From Hofstenia miamia (taxonomy: Eukaryota > Xenacoelomorpha > Acoela), in contig SCFE01000046.1 of assembly GCA_004352715.1 (NCBI GenBank), forward strand, positions 1,121,147-1,185,146: 64,000 bases of DNA, in the 5' to 3' direction. This document shows, one piece after another, positions 48,210-59,831 of the stretch. The notes under the pieces were generated by a model that searched no databases, had not been told where the DNA came from, and worked only from the letters and a program-made list of their open reading frames with translations. Numbering within the stretch: position 1 is the stretch's first letter; every line of letters starts with the position of its first letter. A program made the translations under genes and the position numbers.

Positions 48210-50677
48210 GGAAATATTGAAAATTCATGACTGAAGGATTATCACCATTAATAATTTTACATTCTCCTATTTGAAAATAAACTACAAAATTTTCAGCACT
48301 ACTTTGGTTATTTTCGGTGATAGAAAAAATTTCAAACTTTCGTCGTTTGTCAGCGGCTGCGCTTTACAAAATCCTGAACAAATGTCAGAATGTTTCAACT
48401 GAAAGTTCAGACAGTTCTGCGGTTCTTTATTTACTTGTAATGGCGACAAAAGAGTTACTAACATTTATCGAATAGTTTATACAACCATATTTTTGAGAAG
48501 CATGTGAGTAAAACTTTAATTTTAGGATAAATGTAAGTACTCACTTGAACACAAAATGATTACTTCAGCATGCATAGACATATATTAAATTATCTTTTCT
48601 TAATTATCATTCATTCTTAAATATATGGTTGAACTTTATAATTAAAAAAGCGACGCATATTTAAGAAATTTAAAATATTAATTTTAATGATAGTGTGATT
48701 GTATTGGAGGTATGCACGCACACTGAAGTACGTATTTAATCTTAATTATTTTAATGGTAAATTAGTGAAGATTTCTCTTCAGGCCTAATCAAAAATCTTT
48801 CCGAGAGCGCTTAAGTGCTGCATTCGAGGAAGTAATTCCATTAGCTTCCATTAGGATTTTTAAATCTGAGAATTTAACCAAAAAACTAACGTCATTGTAA
48901 AACCTAAATCTTGCAGACGTATTTTGCATTCGGAAGTGGATATTTAATATGTATAGCGTGCTATTAGAAACTTTAATGTTAAGAATAACAAACTATTTGT
49001 TTTAAATATACCCTTGGTAATGGTTCGTTAAGTGTAAATTGGCAGTATATGAAATCCTAGTCATCACCAGCATTGGCGCAGATTGCATGTAAAAATATTT
49101 TTGGAAATTCAGTTATTATACCAAAATATTTATTGATAAAAAGATGAAACTAAAATATTTATAACTTTTGCTTGGTATGGATTTTTCGGATGAAACTTGC
49201 CAATGTCATTCTTCATCTAATGAAGTTCGGATTCTGAGGCATACATCGTCTTTTAACGTCTTCCACAATTTCTGAATTATGGAAAAACAATGGCGGGATA
49301 TACACAGTTGAGGGATATTTTAACAAAATATCCACTTGAATTAAATTGAATTTAAGGAACCAGTACATCCAACTAAAGTTTTTATGCATCACCACGGATT
49401 GATCCCCAAAGCATTATGGACATGCTGAATTTTGTTGTCTTTGTTCAATATCAAGCTTATCACGCATTTTAGCATTTCGCTGAACACAATGTCTGCTTCA
49501 AGAAGATCACATTTTCCGATCTGCGAAATAGACCTCTTCAATTTAGTGCGTCAGAATGAAAGTGTTTTGAATATGATTTCGTCCTAATTTGCCCTTCGGA
49601 GTCGAAATTATCTCCTACAAACCATTGCGGGTTAAATAACTTAGTTTAGTTAATTTTGAAGATTTAAGGAATCCATTTTATTAACATATTTGTACTAAGT
49701 TACAATATTGTTTCCAATAATTAGTTTTGTTTGTAATAAAAAATAGTCCCAATTAGAATAAATGGATAGTGAACCAAATATGAAATACGATATATAAGAA
49801 TTATTTTGTACATTACAGCAGTAGCGTATTCAGGTTTTTAGAATAGGGAGAAAATCGCAGTATCATCATGTTGAAGGTTTTATATAGATTATTAGGGTTA
49901 TATGTAAGTCATAATACTATCTTACTAATCTAGAATTTCTGCGTTCTTCCTTGCATAATATAAAGCTTTAAATAGTCGTGTAAGAACTGAGGTAAATCAA
50001 TTTTAAAAGAAAAACAGCTAAAATTAAATGCTTGAAGGCCCTTTGAGTTAAACTTACTACCGGATAGCCTGAGATATTCATTCTGTGCTATTTCTAGTAT
50101 TTACGACCTTCAGTGTCCTGAAGAAACAATGGTGTGAGTGCATTAGCGCCTATGCGTCTCTCAGCAGGGCTTATGTTAAACAAATGAGTAATTTTTTTAA
50201 AAAAAATATTTTTTACACAATCACAATTTCGAACTAGTAACGTTTTTGTATAATATCTAAGTATGAATATCTCATGGGAAAATAGTTGCTTGTGAGAATG
50301 TTTAAAAATTACTTTTTTTCTGAATGCGCTTTAATTTTTTCGTATTTCCATTTTTCTTTAATCTATAAATTTTTTCGAGTGTTCTAAGACTATCATCTGA
50401 AATTCTCTGTCACTTCAAAGATAACAGATATCGAAAGTTCAGATACATAGCAATAGATATCGCTTGGAACTAGATTCTTGACGCCGAAATTGTCGCATCG
50501 AAGTACAAATTTTTAGCATCTATCAATATAGTTAATTATTCACTCAAGTAAGCTCACAGCTGTTTGCGTCTTTTGTAGTTTCTGATTGTGAGGTCACACA
50601 CTCTGGCGATTCCATTAAATTGATACGTTCTTAAAAAAGGAAATTAATTCACTAGTTATAAATAGATACAAAAAATG

Positions 50678-50678
<1 letters not shown>
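48210..50678. other. AT-rich intronic DNA, nothing identified
   Basis: Only short open frames without motifs are present. Confidence 0.3.

Positions 50679-50704
<26 letters not shown>
50679..50704. repeat. (TA)n microsatellite
   Basis: About 13 TA units. Confidence 0.95.
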
Positions 50705-50708
<4 letters not shown>

Positions 50709-51468
50709 TAAAAAGCAAAATGTAAATTTAATGACGAGTAACGCAACTTAAAGTTGTTTTATCAGGAAAAAATTGGATGCGGTAATATAATATTTTACAA
50801 AATTATCTATTTAAAATACTTAAATTTCATAATTAATTTGATTGTTCATTAAAGTTTAATTTTTATTTCGATGTTCTTTAATTACTATTGTTTCTGAGAT
50901 ACTTGAATTTTGATGTTGAACTATCATTTTAAAATTACTTTCTTTTGCTTAATGTTTATACATTTGCAAAAACAATGGAAAACTTGAAATTGGAGAAGAT
51001 TATAACCTTGTTTCTAGAGGACGGTACAAAACTCAATAATTTAATAATAATCTATAGCATAAATACATACATTGCGTGCCATCCTACTTAAATAAGTGCA
51101 ATGTCTCGACTAAATATGTATATTAAGAAACTACTTAGTGCTGAGTCTTTCCTTTGCATATATAAAAGTGATTCCATCTTAAAGTATTTAATTGCCATGC
51201 ATTAAGTTGAAAAACTACTAATTTTAGGCTTACTAATAGACAAAATTTTAAAATTGAGCACAAAATTGAAAAATTAAAAAAACGTGCTTACCATGACAAT
51301 GAAATTTTATACTTTATTTCCAATATTTAGGAATGGTTTAGAAAGTATCTGACCTAATACTTAGTAAATTTCTGAATAATTAGATAGCTGCAAATGTAAA
51401 AATAAATTTCTTGATTAAATTAATCGACCTTGAGAGTGACTTTAAAACAAAATCGATAGATAAGCTAC

Positions 51469-51643
51469 CTTAGCAATCCCACCAAGAGTAAAAAGGCGTT
51501 GTAAAACGGATATGTAAAAGTCTGTAGTTGCCATGAAATCAATTATGTTCACGAACTCCCAGATGAAGGTTCTTTTGTTGGGGCTGACAAGAAATCTCAA
51601 AAAGAGTTCAAATGTAAACCAAGCGTTACATATGCATTCCACA
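51469..51643 (-). CDS. Shaw: Shaw-type K+ channel exon: S2 and S3
   Basis: 175 bases. The acceptor is TTTGAATTTAG, entering in phase 2, and the donor GCTAAG|GTAGCTTAT leaves in phase 0. It encodes S2 (SVECICNAWFTFELFLRFL), the S2-S3 loop with SPNKRTFIWEF, and S3 (VNIIDFMATTDFYI). The C(I/V)CNAWFTFE and SPNK motifs are those I know from Drosophila Shaw. The conserved acidic residues of the sensor are present (E in S2 ECICNAW and FTFE, D in S3 NIIDF). The phase 2 start joins exactly to the upstream exon, giving HYLLF-SVECICNAW, which aligns residue for residue with Drosophila Shaw as remembered. Only about 30 bases separate the acceptor from a (TA)n tract (51673-51731), where the branch region would lie. 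Confidence 0.92.
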
Positions 51644-51672
51644 CTAAATTCAAACATTAAATAACCAATCTA

Positions 51673-51731
51673 ATAATATATACATATGTATATATATGTA
51701 TATATATATATATATATATATGTATATAATG
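51673..51731. repeat. (TA)n / TACATA microsatellite
   Basis: Interrupted TA repeat just upstream (in gene sense) of the S2-S3 exon. Confidence 0.9.
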
Positions 51732-51769
51732 TATATTATTCATAAATACATTTCAACAAAGCATTTCTG

Positions 51770-52010
51770 CAGGGTATCCGAAAAATCACTGCAGTCAAAA
51801 AGTTATAAACGATGCTGGAAATGCCAGCCTTGAATTTTTAGACAGTGTTTCAAGCATTTTTGCAATGTTTGAAAAGACCATCTCCAAAGTTTGGGTAGCA
51901 ATTTGTTAAATGTTAATTGGTATTTGATTGAAAGCTTGATAGCGGTCTGTAGATTCACAAATGGATTAAGTCAGGTGACCAAGTAAACTACAGCCTTCCG
52001 GAAATTTTGA
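51770..52010 (-). pseudogene. Tc1/mariner-like transposase C-terminal remnant
   Basis: Minus-strand frames give FTWSPDLIHL, then LLPKLWRWSFQTLQKCLKHC and LKIQGWHFQH. The SPDL block followed by W...L..CL...GGHF is the usual end of mariner-type transposases. Everything else is missing or frameshifted, so support is modest. Confidence 0.35.
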
Positions 52011-52319
52011 TAACAACTCCTGAAATCATTTGCAAGAAATGAACGAATACTTTGGAATCCGCTTCTCTTAGTTGAGTTGATGAATAATTATTACTTTATA
52101 TGGATGAAAAGATAATTTTTCTTAAAGATGCATTTCAAAAATCATTCTCCAATAAAAACACTCTCTGTTCAACCGTAAACACCACCTTCTTTCAGTAAAC
52201 CTAAATCCATATTTTCAATTCGGAGTTCCACTTTTATCAATTCTTTGAGCAAAATACTTTGAGTAAAACACACAGTTTTCAGTGCACACTGCACAATTTG
52301 TGGGGTTACTCAAACAGTC

Positions 52320-52870
52320 GACAGACTGATAAATGAGCGATTCCACGATCCGGCTCCGGACCTTAACACCTAGAAGTGTACTAAGCCGGTTTGATCGTGA
52401 AAAACCTCTTGCGACCCCTGGTTAATTTGTGTTGAGTCTGATCAGCAGAGTGAAGCCGAAGGCCGAACTTCAGTTGAGAAGGTTACGTCTATCTTGCTTT
52501 GGCCAATCAGGCTACTAACTGTGGTAACTAAGAGAGCTCCTGCTGGCTGCTAAGAGATCGAAGAATTATATTGGAGCTATTTTTACTAAAATGCAAAGCA
52601 TTCTAGCCACGAGGAAACCAAAAGGTCCAGAATAAAATAAGGAAAAATGTCGGATCATAACTACCTGTGACACAGCAAAGCTGAATCACAGGAAGGTACA
52701 GCAAACGCTGGCCATGGCCTATTTAATAGGCCAGAGACAAAAAGTTTCCTCCATGTGTGACTGCCCTATGAGATGCATCCAGACCCACTACACAATGGCT
52801 TTTTGGACACCATGTATGAACACATATATAATCATTAGGTATCGAAATAAAGATATAAAGATAGATAAGC
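52320..52870. other. G+C-richer island of unknown nature
   Basis: Clearly richer in G+C than the neighbouring DNA. It has a perfect 17-base palindrome at 52716-52732 (GGCCTATTTAATAGGCC), a hairpin CCTGTGA...TCACAGG around 52667-52696, and a tail of AATAAAGATATAAAGATAGA. No open reading frame is present. A SINE or other non-coding repeat is plausible. GGTTTGATCGTG near 52389 resembles a degenerate tRNA B box, but I could not place an A box. Confidence 0.4.
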
Positions 52871-53089
52871 TAATTAAGTTAAAATAGTTGGGAGTCCTAA
52901 AAACCTTACTCATTGCTATTAGAGGTCTGTGGTACCAGTACCGGTCTTGTCGATACGATACCGGATTAATAAATGTGGTACCTTTAAAGTACTTTACGGT
53001 ACTTCCTTAAAATCCTTAACAGTACCGGGAATTCGGTATATATTAGTCTTTGAAAAATAGATGAAATATTTTGTTTTTTCAGGTTTTTT

Positions 53090-53091
<2 letters not shown>

Positions 53092-53126
<35 letters not shown>
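53092..53126. repeat. (TA)n microsatellite
   Basis: About 17 TA units. Confidence 0.95.
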
Positions 53127-53129
<3 letters not shown>

Positions 53130-53162
53130 GATATATTCCAGTAAAATTGCAAAATTAATATT

Positions 53163-53164
<2 letters not shown>

Positions 53165-53200
<36 letters not shown>
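53165..53200. repeat. (TA)n microsatellite
   Basis: About 18 TA units. Confidence 0.95.
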
Positions 53201-53205
<5 letters not shown>

Positions 53206-55011
53206 TACTGCGTTTTGACTTCATTTTACTTGCGGTCACCGCTAAACTGTATACATTATCCATTTTCAAACGAGCTTAGGAAATTTGGAAATAGTTGGAA
53301 ATTTACACTTTTTTGGCTAAATCTGCTTCCTTGTTATGGCAAAAATTTGTGATAGAAATTACTTCTGTGTTTGAAGTACAGTCTATATTTCAAAAAAATT
53401 TCATTCTGTTGGGAATTTTTGTCTAAGAATTTTTTAAGTGCTTTACATCTCCATTTAGTGGTACAAATTTGGAAAATTTTTAAACTTGGCAGTATTGTGG
53501 GGATTACTGATATGGTAGTCAGTACACTACGGTATTTTCTACGGAACCTAGTTATCCTAAGTAGGGATCATCAATATTTTATAAGATAACCATTAAAATC
53601 CACATGAAACAAAGTCATACAGGCAGTCACATGATGTATTTTGAGTTTTTTCTAATGTTAATATACCGAAAAAACATTAGAGGGACTTTGAGTACACGAT
53701 TTAATTTTGTGTATGAAATATATTTGGTTCGATGGTGGCTATTTAAGCTGTCCTTGGACCAACACAAGTATGTTGCGTAACAATCCATAGTTGCTAATAG
53801 TTTAGTTTCACATAATACTAGTTAGAATGGGCAGGTACATATTACTAGTCAGTTTAATTAAACCCTATTTAGAGCCCAAATTTGCCTAATTACCTTTGGT
53901 GAGGGGATTTTGTTCGCGGTGATGTACTATTTTAGGTCACCGCATAGGTCTCAAATTTGGTATTTACATGATTAAGAGAAATCTTTAAAGGCTGCGATTA
54001 AACGGCACAATGATTCGATTAAGCATTTTACCCACACCTATGATATGCTAGTTCTATAAAAAAACTTAGTGAAATATTTCGTAAAGAAATCTCTTGAAAT
54101 AGCGAGAAAATAGTTTGATTCAGGATTGGAAGTGGACATCAAATTTGAATACCCGCCCGGACGACACCCATATGACTATTGGATAAACCATGTATGTGAA
54201 TTTCACTTAAGTATGAACTACCTACAAATATTTAGGAAAAACCATTAAATTCAAACTGATTTGGAATTGAAACCATCCCGACCTGTCACTTTTTGCAACT
54301 ATTGAAGCTAGATATCGTTGTGGCGCATTGCTATTATTATTATAAAGGGAATATACAAAACAAGCAAAGCGTTAATTAATGTACGCTAAGGTTTTTTACG
54401 ATAGGCCAACATTAGGCCGGCATTGTTTAACCCCATTCCCGGCTCGGTACAAATTTAAATCGTGTTTTTGACAGAAATTAATATAAAATAAATTCACTCT
54501 TTTACTATACTTCATTCATTTTTATCCTCTATAGCATCTTCCGAAGATATAAAACTTTTCAAATTGAAGGTTTTACGTATTAATAAACGTTTGTCCTAGG
54601 TTGCCATTAATTGTCATTGTTCTGAGTGAATTCCAACTTTTCTAAATGTTTTGTTTTTCTTGTTTTTGCTTCCAATTAAATATTTAATTCGATTTTAAAA
54701 ACTCTGCTTTATATCCCACTGCCTAAGTTCTCTTGTAACAGAGCACCTGGTTTATTCCATTTGCGTTATTCTTCTTATATTTCAGATATATCAATGCGAT
54801 ATTTCTCCTTTCACACTAGATATTCTTACATCTATTTGTTCTAATATTTAGCTATTAAGTTTCAGAAGGGATGCATCAATTTCTCTTCTTACAGTTTTAA
54901 ATGTGTACGCTTAAATTACAAAGGCAGATTCTGAACTTTATGCAGAATCCGTTACATTAAATTATTTAGAAAATATTTTTTCAAATAACAAAACATTTTG
55001 ATTTTGTCTAC
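53201..55011. other. Intron between S1 and S2 exons, no further features
   Basis: AT-rich DNA. Short open frames near 53371 and 53128 have no motifs. Confidence 0.35.
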
Positions 55012-55223
55012 CTAAATAAAAGATAGTGCGGTCTTCTGTGATCACCAATGTGCTCTGACCCAATCGGAGAATTAACATGACCATCGTGCTTTCCAGCGAT
55101 GATGCTTATGTTTTGGGATAAGGGTTCGCTATTACTAATTGGTTCCATGAAGTTTGAATGAGTTCCGGCGCAAAATGTGCAGATCGAGATTATGATGAAA
55201 ACTATCGTTATCATATTCACCGT
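55012..55223 (-). CDS. Shaw: Shaw-type K+ channel exon: S1 and S1-S2 loop
   Basis: 212 bases. The acceptor is ATATTTTAG, entering in phase 0, and the donor TTTAG|GTAGAC leaves in phase 2, fitting the S2 exon. It encodes S1 (TVNMITIVFIIISICTFCAG then THSNF) and the extracellular S1-S2 loop. S1 ends in FC.(K/E)TH-like residues (FCAGTH here), as in Shaw and vertebrate Kv3. The loop has an N-x-S sequon (QNISI), a possible glycosylation site that is commonly present at this place in Kv channels. The upstream T1 tetramerisation domain was not found between here and 64000, so the first exon(s) should lie further right. The methionines at the start of this frame are internal. Confidence 0.82.
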
Positions 55224-56352
55224 CTAAAATATAATGCTAAATGATTGGAGAATGAATTTTTTTTAAAAAGCCGATGAATTCAAAACTTCAAGTAGACCTA
55301 AAACCTACAGTAATATTAACCCTGTCTGCATTCTATCTATGCTCGTATGTTTCTTTCCTATGTACATACACCTATAACATACTATTAGGAAAATTATATA
55401 TCAGTGGTGCAAGTGGGTCCTGTTCTTCAGACCCAACACAAATTAATGCATGCAGCTTTTCGTTAAAGTCAACCTCTGCAGAAGCAGATATTTTTAAAAT
55501 CTGAACAAGCCCAGCTATGCAATGCCCCTTTTTTGTGGTCATCGCATCCTAAGGTTATCGGTGACTTTATTATTCATAATTTATGCTAATATTATTCTTC
55601 GACAAACCCGGCTCATCTCTTGAAAAATCTAACCCGAAAAGACCTATTAGAAATCAGAAAAAAACTACTCAACGCAACCCATTGTGGTCAATACGTCACA
55701 CACCCCAACCCATTTACAGTTGTGATCTCCATTCTTGTACAAGTACAGTTTTCATAAATTACTCCTGATTAGACTTAGGTTAATATTAAAACGTTTAAAT
55801 TATAATTTACCTAGAAATTTCAAATTTAAAAATGCCAATAGAAGTGCTCTTTTCCTAAGCTTGATTCCCAGTTATCTTAAAATTGTCGGCTCTGAATGCC
55901 TATATTGCCATTTTCTGATTGTAATAAATAATGCAACAAGTTTGTCACAATCAGCTATTTTAATGCATGAATCTGAAACTTTTCTATTACTATATTTTCA
56001 AACCTAAAGTTTAATCGGATTTGCTTTTCATGAATTAACATGCCTGCATCTGCACGAAGCAAAAAGAAAACACTTTGTTGTTTTACTTTATAACAGCAAT
56101 CATTTTGTTCAATAAATATTCTGTTTTTACTGCAGTTTTGCTATGACGATGCTACCTTTGCTACGTCACAAGCCATGAGAAATAGCGGGCTCGTTTTAAA
56201 AAGTTTCTTGCAAGGCAATAAAGAAAGAGTTTATCTAAGGTGCCTACAAAGAATATGAAAAATTTTTTCCATATAGTGAGCCAATGGACCGAGATTTTTA
56301 AAAGAATTCTTTTACTTCTTATACTTTTGATTGCATAGTTTCTATATTCACG

Positions 56353-56402
<50 letters not shown>

Positions 56403-57028
56403 TATTCTTATTTACATGAAGTGGTAAATTATACAAAACTGTATTTTATCATTTTTAGGGAGAGATTGTTTCGTCTCTGAACATATGTAAATTGTCTCTA
56501 TAAACTGATATTTAAAATACTCAAAGTGGTGAGCGGAATATGAGGTGATAATGATAAGATAAATAGTTCCCCAATGAATTTAACAAGTAGCAAATATTTT
56601 GTAACCCTGTCAAAGTATGATATTCCTATAAAGACTTAGCAAGTTTTATAAACATTTCCATCTTGTATTTATATACTTTGCGCAGACGCGGGGCAACCTC
56701 TTTTATATGCATATTGTGAGCAGATCAGTGGTTGTTTATGTGATTACTTGCACTGTAAATAAATGTATAGACTAAATATTTTTCACAGTTTAAATGTGAA
56801 ATATTGCTGGACAAATTTCGTTCATCAAATTCTTCCATGCTGGTGCAATCAAAATTTTATGACAGTGCTGTGAAATTTATGAGATGCACAATTACGCAAC
56901 TGAACGTGAAGGGAGAAGGATGTTTCATCTGGTATGATTGTAGATCTAACAGCAGCACGCCAAGTTTCCGTGTGCATGTGCTTATGAGTAAATTAAGATT
57001 GTGCAACATCTTCATATTCATATATATA
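55224..57028. other. Probable upstream intron of the channel gene
   Basis: No T1-domain exon was recognised. It contains a long (TA)n tract at 56354-56398 and otherwise unremarkable AT-rich DNA. Confidence 0.4.
56354..56398. repeat. (TA)n microsatellite
   Basis: Interrupted once by TACATA near its left end. Confidence 0.95.
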
Positions 57029-57591
57029 CCGTATTTACCCCTGTATAAGCCGCATTCGTAGATAAGCCGGACCCCGAGTTTGTGAAAAGATTTTTATGAA
57101 AAACGATTTTTGAGCAAAATAAAAATCTACAAGCACTGAATCAATGAAAATATTTATTTATATCATTCATATATTTCTTACAACTTTGAAGTAAAATTTT
57201 CAGTCCGATTAGTGTATTTAATAAACCTATATAGATTTATATAATTCGTGTATTTAATAAACCTACATAGATTTATATAATTGCAATTAAAAGGATTCTG
57301 ATCTAAATTGCTTTTGATATTTGTATGCATACTATTTATAAATTAACAATACATTCTAATACTTTAATATTGTTTTATTTTTAATAAATTAATTGTTTGT
57401 CTTTTAAACAAGGATATTACTTTACTTTAATGGATATTACAGCAAGATCCCGTATTTTAGTTTACAATATATGGGCAAATTAGGTATCTTCGCGGAGATG
57501 TTTTTCAAGTGTTTCCGTAGATAAGCGGCACACCCGCTTTGAGAGCAATTTTTCGTGGAAAAAGTTGCGGCTTTTACACGGGTAAATATGG
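57029..57591. mobile_element. TA-flanked MITE with 26-bp inverted repeats
   Basis: A 563-base element. The left end is CCGTATTTACCCCTGTATAA then GCCGC. The reverse complement of the right end is CCATATTTACCCGTGTAAAA then GCCGC. TA lies on both sides (57027-57028 and 57592-57593). A second, similar inner phrase (GATAAGC and its inverse GCTTATC) follows each end. It has no reading frame. A 36-base tandem duplication sits inside (57212-57247, 57248-57283). Confidence 0.7.
57212..57283. repeat. 36-bp tandem duplication inside the MITE
   Basis: Two units starting GTGTATTTAATAAACCTA, differing at one or two positions. Confidence 0.85.
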
Positions 57592-57592
57592 T

Positions 57593-57594
<2 letters not shown>

Positions 57595-57632
<38 letters not shown>
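57595..57632. repeat. (TA)n microsatellite at a suspect join
   Basis: Runs into the 57627-57744 sequence that is identical to 43077-43195. Confidence 0.9.
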
Positions 57633-57636
<4 letters not shown>

Positions 57637-57744
57637 AGTGTTATTTACTCTTCTTCAGTCATATTGGCAACGCGTTCCAGTACAATGTGCCCAATTTATG
57701 GTGAGCCATCTAAAGTTTCTTCTAATATACTATAACAATTATTG
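57627..57744. repeat. Copy of the 43.1-kb sequence, ending at N
   Basis: Identical by eye to 43077-43195. After the N at 57745 the MITE end (from 57546) is repeated, including a second (TA)n tract at 57796-57832. Confidence 0.85.
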
Positions 57745-57795
57745 NGCAATTTTTCGTGGAAAAAGTTGCGGCTTTTACACGGGTAAATATGGTAA

Positions 57796-57799
57796 CATA

Positions 57800-57832
<33 letters not shown>
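57796..57832. repeat. (TA)n microsatellite
   Basis: Second copy of the tract that follows the MITE end. Confidence 0.9.
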
Positions 57833-57839
<7 letters not shown>

Positions 57840-57845
57840 CATATA

Positions 57846-58619
57846 CAGTACTGGAAAAAAGAATTCGGCCACCATGATTTGTCACGAATATTTCTAAGAA
57901 ATCGATGCCAAGAATGACATAGGTATTTTTAAATTAGATTTGGTGTTGCAGAAAGAGGAATTCATCAATGTTGAGACATAATTATCACTGTATACTTTAA
58001 ATCTCAAGGAAAAATGCTACAATGCTTGTAGTTAGCTAATCGTTTCTTGGAAAAATCTAATCGACCACTTCAGACCAAATCAGATAATCTGTAAAAAAGT
58101 TAATTAGTTGAGCATTTTCAGTCTATTTATGTTGAAAATATCTAATAACAGTCTTTTTTCGCCATATACATGTATGATGCCTGGTGGCGTACCTCTTGCC
58201 ATCCGCGAGTTGATGATGTCCAAACATTTTTATGGGATGAGTCAACGTAATATACCCCGACTTGTAAAGCGACATCGAAATACTGTCGGGGATAGCATCC
58301 GACTTTTCACTTCTGAAAACATCATTGCCCCCAAGGCAAAGTCCGGAAGACCAAAGGAGACCTCTAAAAACCTCATAATCAGCTCCATGTGCCTTTCAAA
58401 AGGAAATACCAGGAAGACATTTTTCAAATACAAGTTTTCTAATTTTGATAAAAAGTTAATAGTCATTTGTTCTTCTACATATTTTATAGCATTAGACATA
58501 CAGATTTTCCTTTCACAATCAAAGTAACATTTAGTGATAATCTTAGGCACACTCTATCCAATGAATGTTCATTATTTGTTCAAAGTAGCAAGGTGGTCGA
58601 ATACATATTCCCAGTACTG
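57846..58619 (+). mobile_element. Tc1-like element, internally deleted
   Basis: A 774-base element. The left end is CAGTACTGGAAAAAAGAATT then CGGCCACC. The reverse complement of the right end is CAGTACTGGGAATATGTATT then CGACCACC. TA is on both sides (57844-57845 and 58620-58621). It is about half of full length: the N-terminal part of a transposase is joined to the right end, so it cannot move by itself. Confidence 0.8.
58165..58440 (+). pseudogene. Tc1-like transposase, N-terminal DNA-binding part only
   Basis: Reads GGVPLAIRELMMSKHFYGMS, then RNIPRLVKRHRNTVGDSIRL, then KAKSGRPKETS. This is the first helix-turn-helix (with 'MSQRNIPRLVKRHRNTV' as recognition region) and the SGRPK linker of Tc1 transposases. 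Directly after the start of the second helix-turn-helix the similarity ends. The catalytic domain is deleted. Confidence 0.65.
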
Positions 58620-58768
58620 TATATATGTAAGGAAAATAAATTACAATTTTTAATAATCGATCAATTTCTTAAAAAATAGCAAGGTGGTCGAATACATATT
58701 ACCAGTACTGTATATATGTAAGGAAAATAAATTACAATTTTTAATAATCGATCAATTTCTTAAAAATT
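58587..58768. repeat. 91-bp tandem duplication of the Tc1 right end plus flank
   Basis: 58587-58677 and 58678-58768 are nearly identical. Each has the terminal AAGGTGGTCGAATACATATT, CCAGTACTG and 55-60 bases of flanking AT-rich DNA, so the element is followed by a spare right terminus. Confidence 0.9.
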
Positions 58769-59582
58769 TCGATAAAACTTATGCTTATGCATGTGAAAAT
58801 TATCACAGCAGCAAAAACAATTTGACAAAGGGGGGAATGCTAAAAATTGGGCTGAATTAATGCTTCAAGGAATTTAAACTGCATATGGTATCTTCGTATC
58901 TAACATTGTATTTAGTACAACCTGTAAATAGAAATGTAAGTGGACTTGGGCCATTCTTTTGAATTAACGCTCAACCTGGACTAGCTTGGCGAGAATTTCA
59001 ATTAATCAAATGTAGCTGATCCACAAACTGCATTAATAAGAGCGAAAAGACCCATTGGGGAAATTGTTTTTTTCTTCGTATAAGCTTCTTATGTATCAGC
59101 ATGCATTGATTTAGCTTCAATACAAGCAATGGCGTCAGCCAGAGAAAGTCTGGGAAGAATATACTCTTTCAATTGCAAAAAAAGCTAGTATGGGATGTTA
59201 GTAAATCTTTATTGGTTTTTTAGTAAAACTAATTCTTCCAATATTATCATAAAATTATTAGGTTTAGTAATTCACAAAGGTAACATTAATTAGTTCTTCG
59301 ACTTTTATTGATCACTACAAGAAAATAATAACATTGTCAATTATTTGTTTATAATCAAGAAAACTACCATTGGGTACAAATGAGAACATTCAATAATTTC
59401 AGCAAAGGTTCAATTTGCATGAATGCTAAAGATGTTGGCAAAAATTTAAACTTTAAATATACTCATTTGACAACAGTGGAGTTGTGTCATTATCACACTA
59501 GTAGTGCATTACATTTTTCCAAAATTCAAAAGATGATTAGAAATTTAACATATTTCTGAGAGGTGGCCTCACATATATATCG
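58769..59582. other. AT-rich DNA, nothing identified
   Basis: No feature could be supported. Confidence 0.3.
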
Positions 59583-59831
59583 TCGGTGGGATTCCAAAAA
59601 TTCGTATCTCTGAAAACTTAACTTTTCAGGAGAGACAAAAAGTATTTAAATTTGTTTTGAATAACAATGGTTATAGCATATTTGGTGTTCATATTTTGGC
59701 TGTAAAACGAAATCTGTTTGGTCCAGAGGTCTGAAGTTTTGACATCACGTGGGTATCCAAAATAGCTTTGGGAAATCTCATAAAGTGATTTTACTCTATT
59801 TCAGACTTACGACTTTTTGGAATCCCACCGA
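59583..59831. mobile_element. MITE with inverted repeats (249 bp)
   Basis: The left end is TCGGTGGGATTCCAAAAATT then CGTA. The reverse complement of the right end is TCGGTGGGATTCCAAAAAGT then CGTA. There is no reading frame and the target duplication is unclear. Confidence 0.6.

Larger units (their letters stand above)
39223..51468 (-). other. 12.2-kb intron of the channel gene
   Basis: Inferred from the phase 0 junction between the S2-S3 exon and the S4 exon. It holds (TA)n tracts, a decayed orphan repeat gene on the opposite strand, a piggyBac-like scrap and several inverted-repeat elements, described separately. The rest is featureless AT-rich DNA. Confidence 0.8.

Noticed and set aside
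49213-49395. Minus-strand frame with a motif-like EIVEDVKRRCMPQNPNF
   Set aside because: Looked like a transposase tail fragment, but no flanking blocks could be found to support it.
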